Numbered from the stretch's first letter, positions 12,973-25,024 are shown. The stretch is DNA of 64,000 nucleotides from Hanleya hanleyi (GCA_036873755.1 JAVTVY010020531.1:18233-82232); one strand, 5' to 3'. The notes: generated by a model not told the origin, from the letters alone. Numbers and translations: made by a program.

Positions 12973-13938
12973 ATGGAAAGCCATCAGTGTGATAACCTCT
13001 GGTTTTCCACACGTGGTAATTCGATTTTCCACGCGTAGAAATTATATTATCCACGCGAGGAAAATACAGCCAACGGTTTGACTTGTAATTACCACTTGTG
13101 GATATTTCGACCAATTACTCAACTTGGAAATACCACACGTGGAAATTATTTACCACGTGTGGAAAATATCCACTAATGATAGAACTGGGAATACCACGTG
13201 TGAAAATTATTCACCACACGTCGTATTTATCACCCAATCATTGAATTCGGAAATACAACGCGTCGTAAATAATTTCGACACGTGGTATTCCCATTTATCC
13301 ACGCGTCGAAATTTTATTTTGTCCAGCCAATGAATAAGAGCTTCACGAAGAAAGTTGGTCCCTTCAGAATGTCGGAAATCGACAGTTTGCGGCGGTTCAA
13401 GTATCAGTTCTCCGAATGTGTTCGTCTAGCTGGAACAGACAATCTGCAACAGGACACAGCAGTGTTGAGCAGCGCAGGAGTTCCACCTGAGGCTGAGTCG
13501 TATAGGTCGACGACCGAACGACAGATAAGATAGGGTGAAAATGCGTGAATCTGCTTTCTGTAACGATTGTTTTGATTCGTAGATTCGAAAATAGAATTAC
13601 CACGTGTGGAAAAGAGAATTACCACGTGTGAAAAAACCAGTGAAATACCACGCGTGGAAATTATTTACCACGCGTCGTATTTCCGAATGCAATGATTGGG
13701 TGATAAATACGACGTGTGGTAAATAATTTCCACACGTGGTATTCCCAGTTCTATCATTGGTGGATATTTTCCACACGTGGTAAATAATTTCCACGTGTGA
13801 TATTTCCAAGTTCAGTAATTGGTCGAAATATCCACACGTGGTAATTACAAGTCAAGCCATTGGCTGGATTTTCCACGCGTGGAAAATCGAATTACCACGT
13901 GTGGAAAACCAGAGGTTATGACACTGATGGCTTTCCAT
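12973..13938. mobile_element. foldback element rich in CCACACGTGG palindromes
   Basis: Imperfect inverted arms of about 340 bases (12973-13315 and 13590-13938) enclose a unique spacer of about 275 bases. The ends read TATGGAAAGCCATCAGTGT and its complement, leaving TA at both edges, which suggests TA target specificity. Each arm carries about eleven decamers of the form CCACnnGTGG (CCACACGTGG, CCACGTGTGG, CCACGCGTGG and variants), spaced roughly 20-35 bases apart. There is no transposase. Confidence 0.75.
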
Positions 13939-15285
13939 ATTTTAGTGTAACCCACCGTCCATACGAAAAGATCGAACAGCCCATTGAAGTTGTTGCCGAG
14001 TTAATTTTAGTAGTTTGGTGTACACGTGCACATACAGTGATTCCCCACCGTATAGTGAGTCAGTCGACATTTTTTTAGTTAAAACTGCACCTTCGATCGC
14101 GAGTCTAGACTTGCTTTGTTAACGTACGCCCGTCGGTTCACGGTTGGTGGAATGCACGCAGAGCAGGATATATAAAGTTGTATTTACATTATACGACACT
14201 GGACTACCTGTGCGAACTCCCCTGTATATGAGAAGTAGGACGAATGCTGATCGAGCCACCACTGTTCTCACACACAGGTAAGCCATTATATTCGTTTTTA
14301 TTTGTTAATTCTTAATATTTTCTCGTGTATAGATCTAATTTGGTACTATGTCGGTGATTCCGGAACCTTTTCGTTTTTAATGAGACGTGACGTGAGAGAC
14401 TTTCATAAGAAAAATAAATATGTTTTTATTAAAATCATAAAAAACGCGTATTAGTCAAAGTAAAAATCCCGACCCCGGTATGAGGTTACCCAATCTAATT
14501 AAAATTAAATCCTGTCAGCTCCTCCATTTGGATATTTCGCTGCAGGATCTAACCGGCTTGCAGTAACGCGAGTGTTAACCAATCCCGAGAGCTCTTCATA
14601 GTACTTTGAAGGGAATATAATGGTAAGTGTTTTCCGGTTGGCTCAGCCAAAGCACGCGCCAAGCTGTCTGGGAAATCGACTGATGTTGCCGCCCTCCCGC
14701 CAGGTTGGCCGATAATTTGGGGTAGAATTATGGACTGGTCCTCGGCCTAAAGTTTGAGTTAAAGTAGAAAACGTGACCCTATCTCCCCTTCACGACTGCA
14801 AGTAAAGTAGTTAAAATGCGGCCGTGATGTCACAAGAGTATTAATTCATGAGCTTGGCGCTCTGAACACCAAATTCAATTGAAATCAGTAAGATCCTACA
14901 TAGCGACATATACGATTGGGGAGCATTGATAGGATATTAATTTATTAAGATTGGAGGTTACCAAGCTTGTCCTCATTTGGATCGACTTCTGTATTTCACT
15001 GCAGCAGTGCTGACCAAACAGTTCCGCCTCTTGAACAGACTGATGTTTAAATACACAAATTATTTTCCCTATTATTTCCAAGGTTAAGTAGTTTTAGTTC
15101 GACGCTGGAAAACTATATCTTATTCTAAAACTACCTGTTCATAGATATACATGCTGATGTTGTTCACTGGTTGCTCTCCACCTGGGAGTTGACTAATACC
15201 ACAATCCAGTCCACTGACTTATCGAATCGAGAAAGCAAACTGTTTTCAGAGGATCACTTTTTAAATGCATTTTACACAGAACACA
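13939..15285. other. intergenic, nothing recognised
   Basis: No conserved coding segment, RNA gene or repeat that I can support. Stops occur in all frames. Confidence 0.55.
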
Positions 15286-15290
15286 GCATG

Positions 15291-15362
15291 GGCGTAGGAA
15301 GCGAGGTTGGGCGTAGGAAGCGAGGTTGGGGGGGAGGGGAGGGGGCGCGGAGGGGGGTGAGG
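15291..15362 (+). repeat. 19-bp tandem duplication and G-rich tract
   Basis: GGGCGTAGGAAGCGAGGTT is present twice in a row and runs into a G-rich stretch with several runs of three to seven G, compatible with a quadruplex on the plus strand. Confidence 0.8.
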
Positions 15363-16302
15363 GGTCTTCCTGGTATCGAGATCGAACACTCGGCTGGCTA
15401 ACGTGATTGCTGCTGTAATAAGACTATTTAAAGCTACAGTATTTATGATTGCCATCGCCAGTGTAATGATTGTGTACGTTCGATATTCTTCGATAGTGTG
15501 TCTGTCCGTCAACAAATTTGTCTCTTAAGGCGCGTTTATAAGTATGAAAGTGGTCCAATAGTTATCTGAAAGAAACCTCTGAAAATGCTCCAGATCAGGA
15601 GAAATGGACTCTAGAATTTTAAAATCTGGGGCATGTCCCCTGAGCCCTTTAATGTATGATGGTTTTGAGAGACATTCCGCTCCCACAGGTTGAATCCTCT
15701 TCCTATGCCACTGCATAAGGTCGCCACTGTCACAAAATTCTCAGGAATAAATCTGAACATCCTTAATATGCAAAACCCACTAAAAGTTAGTCAAGATATT
15801 ATCCAGTAATGTTTCCATCACATCTAATATGGGATAATCTAAACATGAATATCGCGTGACTGGGCGAAGTGACGTCATTTATTTGCTTTCGACCTGACCT
15901 GCTTATGACATCGGGCGATCAAACAGACGCGCTGGTTGACAAAAGATGACAGCACATGATTATTAGTCACCAATATCAAAATACCAGTACATATCATACG
16001 TCAAACTGTACTAAGAAAACACAAGTTGAATCATCAATATAAGAGCATGGAAATAAATATACAGTAGGGGAGACACACTTTTCCATCACGAGTTATTGAC
16101 ACGTATACAGATATTCAATAGATCAGTATCGATAGGCACCAACCTTGGCACACCCATCACTTGAGGCAGAACAATATCAGAAGGGGTGTCCTTTGTTCTG
16201 AGCTCTCTGGCGCCCTCTGATCACCAAAAGAGCATCTGAGGGGCAATATTGTAACCCAATAAACAGTTAGCCTCCCAGTAGCTTTGTTATTTTCCTTTTT
16301 CT
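15363..16302. other. intergenic, nothing recognised
   Basis: Short ORFs only, without recognisable homology. A TGACGTCA site lies at about 15871. Confidence 0.5.
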
Positions 16303-16750
16303 TTAGGCTGCGAAGCTGAAACTTTCCACACTGTATCACTGGTTCAAGTGCTACCAGAAAGTGTAACAAATTCCAAGATGGCGGCCATGACATCACCGTG
16401 ACATCATTTTTCAAAAATAAGACACTTAGCAGACGCTTTTTTCTGACCGATTTTTCCATTTTTTGATTTGCACAATTCGTTACTGACACTGCCTGGTAAA
16501 TTAGTAAATAATCATCTTACGTGAAATAAAATAATTTTGAGCGCTTTTACGAAGAAATCTTTCCAGTTACACCCTAATGTCATCCATTTTGAATTTACTC
16601 ATGAAGCTCTGCTCCGAATATTATGCAACAGGCTCAAAATAACCCCAGCATTACCATAAGCTATAACTGCACTAAGTTACAGCTCTGAGCGTTTCTTTAT
16701 TTTGGATCACATGGGAAAAGTTCTCTGGCACGGGAAGGGGGGGGGGGTCT
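16303..16750 (+). mobile_element. degenerate piggyBac-like MITE copy
   Basis: The sequence aligns by eye, in order, with the intact element at 21742-22334. Shared landmarks are the CTGAAA-TTCCACAC segment, the CCAAGATGGCGGCCATGA segment, CATTTTGAATTTACTCATGA, the GGCTCAAAATnACCCC segment and a terminal G run (16737-16747). The left terminal repeat is not recognisable, so this copy is truncated or diverged. Confidence 0.65.
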
Positions 16751-17512
16751 GAAACCACCTACACAGATTGAATAATAGGTTTGAATAATCGCCTGTATCA
16801 AAAGAAACAATCGCTCCTTATCCAAGTAAAAGTTTCCAATTGCGCTTTCCATCGTCAAATGGAAAATAAGATGGAAATGCCCAACACTGCTCCCGTATTC
16901 TACCTATCCATCTAAAAAATGAAAGCATGAAAGATGGAAAGCTCTCACTGATACTGTATTCCTACTTTCCAAAGGAGGTGTTCGCTTTAGATGGATATTT
17001 TTCCCTTCAGAGTCGCTCTCTGCTGCTCTATTGTCTCGCTCCGAGCCGGCCGGTAAATTGTGACGTAATGCTCAGGTATTCCCCAACTCATGGTCAGACA
17101 GGCGAGGCCAGTCAAATGGGAAATTCTGGTTCATATTCTCATACTGTTACCATTGGCACATATTGGCACATGCATAATCAATTGGGAAAGCAAGCTTCAC
17201 CACTTGTTGAGGGTCATTTCCTTAATAAAGGCCTTGATATAAGACAAGTTTAACCTTATAACTTCAATTCATAGTTACAACTTTCCGCTGCCCTAAGACG
17301 AAATTATATGTGTAACAATTAATTTTTTGCACTGCTGGATCGTCAGAATATTCAAATACTGACTGTGTGTGGAGTTGTTTGTGTGCAATTCTATTGGCGA
17401 ATTATAATAAAATAAGGGAGTATGTACGTTAGGGGTTCGCTGTCTTTATTTCACTTTAAAGTCCAAAATGATGAAGATGGGAGAAAAAGGAAAAAATGAA
17501 GAAATTTTTTTT
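16751..17512. other. intergenic, nothing recognised
   Basis: An ORF of 108 codons lies at 16927-17253 but has no recognisable domain, splice context or repeat in its protein. I do not call it. Confidence 0.5.
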
Positions 17513-17597
17513 CGGGGATTGGGGATTCGAACCAAAATGTTGGTTTTTTTCTTTTAATCTGTTGTCCGGCACTATAACCATTCGGCCAAGCAGCTGT
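17513..17597 (-). tRNA. tRNA-like sequence (tRNA pseudogene or SINE head)
   Basis: On the minus strand the segment contains TGGCCGAATGG, an exact match to the RNA polymerase III A-box consensus, and 44 bases further GGTTCGAATCC, an exact B-box match. The spacing suits a Ser/Leu-type (class II) tRNA. The anticodon and T stems do not pair well, so a functional tRNA is unlikely. It is better explained as a tRNA pseudogene or the head of a tRNA-derived SINE. Confidence 0.4.
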
Positions 17598-17690
17598 TAC
17601 AATTATCAAAATGAGGAATCATGTGCCGAATGGCGACGAACTACACCCTTTTAGAGCATTACAAGCGTTTTGGCATATTTCAATATCATG

Positions 17691-17794
17691 AAAATATGAC
17701 ACCTTTAACCAAAACGGTTCTTCAGTATCATTTTGGATCAAACCCACCGCATTTCGATATGTAACACTCGTTTTGGTTAACGGTGTCATATTTT
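17691..17794. repeat. inverted repeat, 26-bp arms
   Basis: 17691-17716 and 17769-17794 are reverse complements with one mismatch, separated by about 52 bases. It may be the remnant of a small inverted-repeat element. Confidence 0.7.
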
Positions 17795-18049
17795 ATATAT
17801 GAATGGAATTCCCTTCAAGAATATCGTCAAAAATTGCAAAAACAAACAAATGCTTATTTTCTAATGCTCGTAATATTTTTTTAACAAATCTCTTCTAGGT
17901 GAAAATTGAGAGTATGAAAATTCAGTATTTTCTCTCTCAAGCTAATAACTTTTAAAGTAAACGAGAGGAAATTATATTTTCGGTTTATAAACGCAACACA
18001 CTAAGGAAAAAAATACGGTCAAACCGAACACCTCCTTTAGAACAGAAAT

Positions 18050-18072
18050 NNNNNNNNNNNNNNNNNNNNNNN
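18050..18072. other. assembly gap (23 N)
   Basis: A run of 23 undetermined bases. The flanks differ in character (AT-rich left, low-complexity CAA-rich right), so the join may not be exact. Confidence 0.95.
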
Positions 18073-18159
18073 TGTGGGCATCTAAGCGTGTCGAAACTCG
18101 CCCACACGAACGGCACGAATTTGAAGGAATGGGAACAGAATACTCAGACATTATTCAAG

Positions 18160-18445
18160 AAAGAAATTGTTTCAAAACAACAAGGCTTGAAACAACAACA
18201 ACTCTTTGAACAACTACAACTAGTCTTTGAACAACAACAACTAGCACTGTATTGCAAACTCCCTGACGTGCACCACTGGAGGTACAAACGAGAAAAGAGA
18301 AGGAGTATACTGGGGGCTGGCTTATGTATCCTGGCTGAGCTGAGAGAGAGCTCCCCTAAGGGGAGACTGCTCCTCTGGGGGATAACTCCCCAAGGGAGAG
18401 CTCCCCTAAAGGGAGACTACTCCTTTGGGGGATAACTCCCCAGGG
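18160..18445 (+). repeat. low-complexity CAA stretch and 50-bp tandem duplication
   Basis: 18175-18245 is an imperfect CAACAA/CTTTGAACAA repeat. 18346-18443 holds two copies, 50 bases apart, of a segment containing GAGAGCTCCCCTAA and GGGGGATAACTCCCC. The ORF that spans both (18088-18435) is Gln-rich low-complexity sequence and I do not treat it as a gene. Confidence 0.7.
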
Positions 18446-18554
18446 GAGATAACTTTTGTTTTAAAACTTCCGTTTTATCGTTTGTATTGTATTCCTGGCG
18501 GAGATTAAGGTATTAATCAAAGCAAGTGTAGGTTTGGGCCATAAATAGATATGT

Positions 18555-18740
18555 TGCACAACTAGACCCCAAGGGGAACCTGCGTACCAAATTTGAGAAA
18601 GATCCATGCAGTAGTTCCTGAGAAATCGCGATAACAACAATTGTTTACAGACGGACGGACGGACGGACGACTGACCACGGACGAAAAGCAATTTGAACAG
18701 ACCACCATCTGGTGATGATGGGCTAAAAATGCTATAGAAG
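18555..18740 (-). mobile_element. solo copy of the 157-bp-repeat element's left end
   Basis: Read on the minus strand, this begins TTTTTAGCCCATCATC, goes through a hairpin (ATGGTGG), a CCGT tetramer run and one partial 157-bp unit including CTACTGCATGGATCTTTCTC. It is the same family and order as 35214-35400. It breaks off soon after GTCTAGTTGTGCAA, so it has less than one core repeat. Confidence 0.8.
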
Positions 18741-19044
18741 GCCTACGCATGACCGGCATCATATATATCGATATATATCCTCATATATATCCGCAACTTG
18801 AGGGCACATACGGTAACAGTCGGTGACTGCCGACCGACGGTACCAACCACGTGTTTCTACATACATATTCAGCAAAATGATTTTGTCAAATTCGGTTTGC
18901 AAAACTATGTTGTGACATTCGCTTTCAGTTGTGCGTAAGTGTTAGTGGAAAGAACTGCAAGTTATCAAATTGTAAATATATATTTAAACTGCTAAAAACT
19001 AATAAGATCTTCCTACCTGTTTCGGGAGATGTGACAGCTCGATA

Positions 19045-20130
19045 TAGGCAGCCTCGATGTGAGTAATTCTTGGCGGTAGTCGGTTGTCGGTGTGAACGCC
19101 ATCATATATAAACGAACTAACACGAACTTTCACGAATGATGTAATGCTTGTGCTGACGGTGGTCGGTTGTCGGTGTGCCCCCATCACATATAAAATGACA
19201 TAAATTGTTTTCATGAATAGGGAATACGCCATATTTGTGCTAGTCGGTTGTCGGTGTGGACACCATCATATAAACGAACTTACACGAACTAGTACGAATG
19301 ATATAATGCTTCTGCTGACAGTCGTCGGTTGTCGGTGCGTCCCTGGCACATATTAAAATACTTCAACCGTTTATATGAAATAGGATATGTCGGTTGTCGG
19401 TGTAGAAATGAAGTAATGCTCTTGCTGGCGGTCGTCGGTGTGTCCCCAACACATATAATATTACTGAAATCATTTATAGGAAATACGCTATGATGATGGT
19501 AGTCAGTTGTCGGTGTGGACACCATCATATATAAACGAACTTACACAAATGATGTAATGCTTGTGCTGACGGTCGTCGGTTGTCGGCGTGCCCCCAACAC
19601 ATATAAAATTACTAAACTCGTTTATATGAAATACTCTATGATGATGGTAGTCAGTTGTCGGTGTGGACACCATCATATATAAACGAAATTACAAGAATGA
19701 TGCAATGCTTGTGCTGACGGTCGTCGGTTGTCGGTGTGCCCCCAACACATATAAAATTACTAAAATCGTTTATAGTAAATACGCTATGATGGTGGTAGTC
19801 GGTTGTCGGTGTGGACACCACCATATATAAACGAACTTACACGAACATACAAGAATGATGTAATCCTTGTGCTGACAGTCGTCGGTTGTCGGTGTGCCCC
19901 CAACACATATAAAATTACTAAACTCGTTTATAGGAAATACGCTATGATGATGGTAGTCGGTTGTCGGTGTGGACACCATCATATATAAACGAACTTACAA
20001 GAATAATGTAATGCTTGTGCCGACGGTCGTCGGTTGTCGGTGTGCCCTCAACACATATAAAATTACTTCAATCGTTTACATGAAATACGCCATGTTGGTG
20101 GTCGTCGGTTGTCGGTGTGAAAACCGCAAC
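19045..20130 (+). repeat. minisatellite with GTCGGTTGTCGGTGTG core
   Basis: A tandem array with a unit of about 150-158 bases. Each unit holds two copies of GTCGGTTGTCGGTGTG, one followed by GACACCATCATATATAAACG, the other by CCCCCAACACATATAAAATT. Right-hand landmarks recur at about 19512, 19661, 19811 and 19969. One unit at about 19370-19440 is shortened. Short minus-strand ORFs within it are by-products of the repeat. Confidence 0.9.
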
Positions 20131-20139
20131 ATAAAATAT

Positions 20140-21039
20140 TAACCTAACAACACGCTAACGCAACGAGCGCCTCCAGGTATGCATGCGTGACAGGTAACCA
20201 GTACAACAGATGAAATATACGCTCGCAAAGGACAGCGCAAACTAAAGCATTCAAAGATTCTTGATCAAGTACCTGTACAAATATAGATACATAAATACAC
20301 GCATTAGTCTTTTTAAAGTTGTCTTAAATGACGGATTTGCCCTTTTTCTAAGGACGTATTATGTTGATCATTTTTATGACTTTCAGCAACGCCTGATATT
20401 TTCTATGGCGGCTAGCTTCAAACCTGACAGCATGTCAAATTTAATGTATTTTCTCTACGCTTTGATTAACTTCAAAGCTCCTTGCCTATCATGGCTTGGT
20501 AAAATATCTGGCTTGAATTTAACATGAGGCTGACATGTTGTAACTCCTGGTCTATCTGTACCAAGAACTGCAATGTTACGCCCTGATGAGCTCTCTATTG
20601 ATTCCTTCTAAAACTAGGGAATGTCTTGCACATGTATATCTTAGGTAGACCAATTTAACTTTCTCCAAACCTAAAGCCAATATTGTAGACTACCTCTGAC
20701 CCGTTCATACAAGTAAATTCTGTTTTCAACGCTAAACTAATTAACTGTATTATCTGCATAAACCGTTGTCCATGCATTATTATACATGTATCCATATCTT
20801 CTCAATATGTCAAGGGATCTATTCGTATTGCACATTTCTATTATTGATAAATTCACTGATATATTTAAACAGTACATGATACACATTTGTTACACATCAA
20901 ACATCTAAATTAACCTTATAACCCTCTACAATTGTACTTATGCAATTAGTGTCTCTTGCCACATTTATTGACTCCACGGTCTTTGAAAGTTCGTCATTGT
21001 CATTCCGTTGATGAAAGGCTTACTGGTTTAATGCCTACT
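20140..21039. other. intergenic, nothing recognised
   Basis: AT-rich, with one chance ORF of 88 codons at 20261-20527 without recognisable features. Confidence 0.5.
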
Positions 21040-21345
21040 TGACACTTGCAACACTATATATCTGACTGAAGCGCTATCGGGAAGTGAAACAAAAATCCAA
21101 GATGGCGGCTCCAGTGGCGTCACAGATAGGTCGCGCCATTTTGTTGACGATTTTTAAAATCTATTACTTGTGTAATTATCTTCGCTAAACTGCCTGACAA
21201 ATCAGCAAATAATTTCCTGGTTCAACATACAATAGTACTGATCACTTTCACATACGGAAAGGCTCGAAATTTGAAAAGAATTTATCAGTTTCAGCGAGAA
21301 CATCATGTCATCCGCTTGGAAATTACACATGCTGCTCTGATCCGA
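21040..21345 (+). mobile_element. partial, diverged piggyBac-like MITE copy
   Basis: The landmarks GCGCTATCGGGAAGTGAAAC, AATCCAAGATGGCGGCTCC and ACATGCTGCTCTG match the middle and right part of the 21742-22334 element in order. Both ends are missing. Confidence 0.5.
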
Positions 21346-21741
21346 TGATAGATAAAATGATCACAATATGATAATATAAACCATGAAGACACAAATTAGC
21401 AGCCTTCAACGTTGCTTGCGTTCTCGTACAAGTGGGAGGATGGAAAAGTTCAACGTCTCTCACGTATCCCAGCATTCCGTCCAGATTAGAGAGTTGAAAA
21501 GGTCGCACCGCTACAATATTCCTTTCTTTCCATCCGGCAAAATTGTGAACAGCAAGACCAAAAGCTCGATCTCAATATACAAATACTTAATATTAGAAAA
21601 CGAAAAAAAAAAATTGGACGGTATTCCAATATTGCATTCAGCTTTCCATCTTTGCTACATCTTTAATCGGTTCGATCAGGAAAATCTCTCCCATGTGAAG
21701 CCAAACGGGAACACGAAACACTACTGGAAATTTGGACAAGG

Positions 21742-22334
21742 TTAACCCTATCTGGCCTGGGCGATTTGGGGTGTATCGCAGCATGTGGGGGGGGGGGTGC
21801 GGAAAGTGCCCGCCCTACACATTTTCTCTGCCACTGAGGCTAGAGCACTGAAATTTACCACACAGTATCTTGGGTTCAAGCTCTATCGGGAAATGTAAAA
21901 AACATCCAGAATGGCCGCCATGATGACATCACAGTGACGTCATCTTCTCGAAAGCCATTTTTCGGCCTTTTTGGGGTCGATTTTTCGAAATTTTCATTTT
22001 TCCGATTTTTCTCTCGAAAAAAATCAAATAAAATATAGAATAATTTGTTTTGCATAAATAAAATACTTTCAAGGCCTTTTATGCAAGGAAAATGTGAAAA
22101 ATGGAGCGAAAAATTGAAAAAAAAATTCGCGGATACCACATGGGCGCCATTTTGAATTTACTCATGATGCTCTGCCCGGGGGTATATGACAATAGGCTCA
22201 AAATGACCCCAATAACATAAGCTTTAAAGTCACCGAGTTTCATCCTCCTAGGTTTTGTCGTTTCGGAGCAGCAGAGAAAAGTTCCCTAGGGGGAGAACAC
22301 TTTCGCCCCCCCCCCCCAGGCCAGGTAGGGTTAA
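21742..22334. mobile_element. piggyBac-like MITE, intact ends
   Basis: The element lies between two TTAA tetranucleotides (21742-21745 and 22331-22334). Its ends are CCCTATCTGGCCTGGG and the complement of CCAGGCCAGGTAGGG, so TTAA-CCCTA opens and TAGGG-TTAA closes it. TTAA target sites with CCCT-starting ends are the hallmark of piggyBac transposons. About 45 bases inside the left end is a run of 11 G (21787-21797), and near the right end a run of 12 C (22306-22317). It has no transposase ORF. Related copies in this window are at 16303, 21040 and 32731. Confidence 0.85.
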
Positions 22335-23754
22335 CACCATATGGCATAATCAAAAATGTCACGGTTCCTTGGTTAGCTGTTAGTAGTATAGAAAGGTGAT
22401 ATTGAATCAACTTGACCTTTGACCTCTGGACCACAAGGCCGCTATAGTTCCGGCAAAGGTCAATGAGTGCAAGTGTACAGACCTGTATATGTGGTTAGGA
22501 TGCGCAGGTGTATGACGTCACTTCCGGTAGGCGTGAATCGGGCGTGACCTCTCCGGATGTATTCATCCGCGGTGATGCGATCTGGCGGTGATGCGATCTG
22601 CTTCCGCGGACAGAAATAGTCCCAAATACGCTTAGAGCCGGGGGAAATTCTGCGGCAATCTTCAGGGGCAAGAGGGGTCCCTAGTGGGACGATTGGGTCG
22701 AGGGAGGTGTCCCCGTTCCTCCAGGGCGATCCAGTCATGGGTGGGTGCATGTTTCCACAAAAAAAAGATATAAAAAAATAAATAGAAAAAAAACTAAATG
22801 AAATAAAAGGCGGAACACAGACTTTACCCCTACAATATACTCCTATCAACCCAAAAGGGATAATATCGGGCCTGGGTATGAATGGCTGACCTATATCTGG
22901 TATCGAATGATAGGAATGCATGTACTGATCTGTATCCCGTCCATCTTTACATCCGGGCCCTTGACTATATCCGGGTCTTCGCTTGAATGCATGTACTGAC
23001 TTATATCCATCAGGTCTTTGATCGTATGCATGTACTGGCCTGTATGTGATTCCCCGCGCACATTAACTGTGTCGTCTGCATAATGGAGCATTCATGAACA
23101 CTGGATTGCATCAGCCTTACATTCGGGAGTCTGGCCTATATCTGGGTCATCGGAGTTATATCATCCGGTGATTGAATGCATGTACAGACTTGTATCTGGG
23201 GTTTTTCCATTCACGTGATCAGAGGTCAATAAGCGTGAGTGTGGTTGTGTATGCCATGTGAATCGGGCGTGATAGCTGACCTATATTCGAGTCCTCGGTC
23301 TGGATCTTTGGAATGATAGACATGTACTGACCTGTATCCTTTCATCTCATCTTTACATCCGGGTACAGATCACTATAGTTCAATGTCAATTGAATGAATG
23401 ATAGGCATGTACTGACTTGTATGTGATTTCCCGCGCACATCAACTGTGTCGTCTGCATAACGGAGCATTCGTGAACACTGGATTGCATCAGCTTTACATC
23501 CGGGTACGGGAGGGGAGTGGGTGTATGTAAAAGTTTCTCCAGAAAAAATATAAAAATCGGAACACGGACTTTACCTCTACAATAGGGGAAAATCCCTATC
23601 AACCATATCCAAAAGGGTCTAATATCGGTCCCCTGGCTTAAAAGGTCAATAAGAGTCAATGTACTGACCTGTATCATTGATTGAATGAAAGGCATGTACT
23701 GACCTGTATCCTTTCATCTCGCCCATCTTTACATCCGGGTCCTTAACTGATATT

Positions 23755-24540
23755 AACTCACATTTAGTAGTATAAAAGCGCATTTCGAGCCCTATTGACC
23801 TAGCGGCGCAATGCACAGAGGATAGTATAGTAACAGTATACTCACTCACATTTAGTAGTATAAAAGAGCATTTCGAGCCCTATTGAATTTGCGGCGCAGT
23901 GCGCAGAGGATAGTATGGTGACATCTGGATTGGCTGTCTAAGAATCAATGAGCTGTCTGATTGGCTCTATTTCCGACCTAGCCATTGGTTGAATTCTCGA
24001 ACGTTCATTGGTCGAAATGATTTGCCCACACTTCCCAGGTTAATCTACAATCTCACCAAGCTCCCTATGGCAAACTACCATGTTAAATGAATTCCTATAC
24101 TATAACATGCACAAGTCAATGTACTGACCTGTATCATTGACTGAATGAAAGGCATGTACTGACCTGTATCCTTCCATCTCGTCCATCTTTACATCCGGGT
24201 CTTTAACTGATATTGACTATTATTTCTTAGTATGAAAGCGTATTTCCAGCACTATTGACCTTGCGGCGCAATGCGCAGGGACAAGTGGTTGCCATGGTGA
24301 CGCACATTATGCAACATTTAGTAGTATATAAGTGCATTTCGAGCCCTATTGACCTTGCGGCGCAATGCGCAGAGGATAGTATAGTAACAGTATATTGACT
24401 CACATTTAGTAGTATAAAAGCACATTTCGAGCCCTGTTGACAGTGTGGCGCAATGTGCAGAGGGTGGTAACAGAGGTCAATTTAGTAGTATAAAATCGAA
24501 TTTCGAAACCTATTGACCTTGCGGCGCAATGCAGTGAGTG
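23755..24540 (-). repeat. 90-bp repeat array, left arm
   Basis: About six copies, partly interrupted, of a unit containing TTTAGTAGTATAAAAG, CGAGCCCTATTGACC and TTGCGGCGCAATGCGCAGAG. The array is the mirror image of 27497-28372. A GTGA repeat follows at 24534-24574. Confidence 0.85.
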
Positions 24541-24574
24541 AGGGAGTGAGTGAGTGAGTGAGTGAGCGAGGCGT

Positions 24575-24935
24575 GCCCAACACCCGTGAGGCGTACTCAA
24601 CACCCGTCAACGCCCATCGCAATGCCTTAACGCCCGTCTCAACGCCCGACAACGCCAAGCTCAACGCTTCAACGCCGCAGTGAATTAACCCAAACGCTCT
24701 GATTTTCATGGAATTGTCACTAATTCATTGGAAATGCACTGACGCCCGTCAACACCCGTTGTTACGCATTAGCGCCCGTCTTAACGCCCGCCAACGCCAA
24801 GCTCAACGCTTCAACGCCCTGGTTATTTAGCCCAAAAGCTCTGATTTTCATGGAATTGTCACTAATTTATTGGAAATGCACTGACCACCGTCAACGCCCG
24901 TCATTGCGCGTTAACGCCGTAGTATAACGCCTTGG
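24575..24935. repeat. CAACGCCCGTC short-repeat block, left arm
   Basis: Many near-identical 9-11-mers (CAACGCCCGT, TTAACGCCCGTC) are interspersed with two copies of a segment containing TTTTCATGGAATTGTCACTA. The same block recurs at 25868-26180 and, inverted, at 26275-26405 and 27318-27500. Confidence 0.8.
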
Positions 24936-25024
24936 CGCCAAGATATAGACCGGAGAGAGGACAACAGCAATAAGAAGGATGACAGATGAGAGACCGACAA
25001 CAACAACAACAAGTTTTCATATAG

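Noticed and set aside
15525..15716. Minus-strand 63-codon ORF as a transposon protein fragment
   Set aside because: It has a plausible composition but no motif I could name, and nothing supports it on either side.
18088..18435. 115-codon ORF with a Gln-rich start
   Set aside because: It consists of CAA-type low complexity followed by a 50-bp tandem duplication, starts just after an N gap and has no domain.
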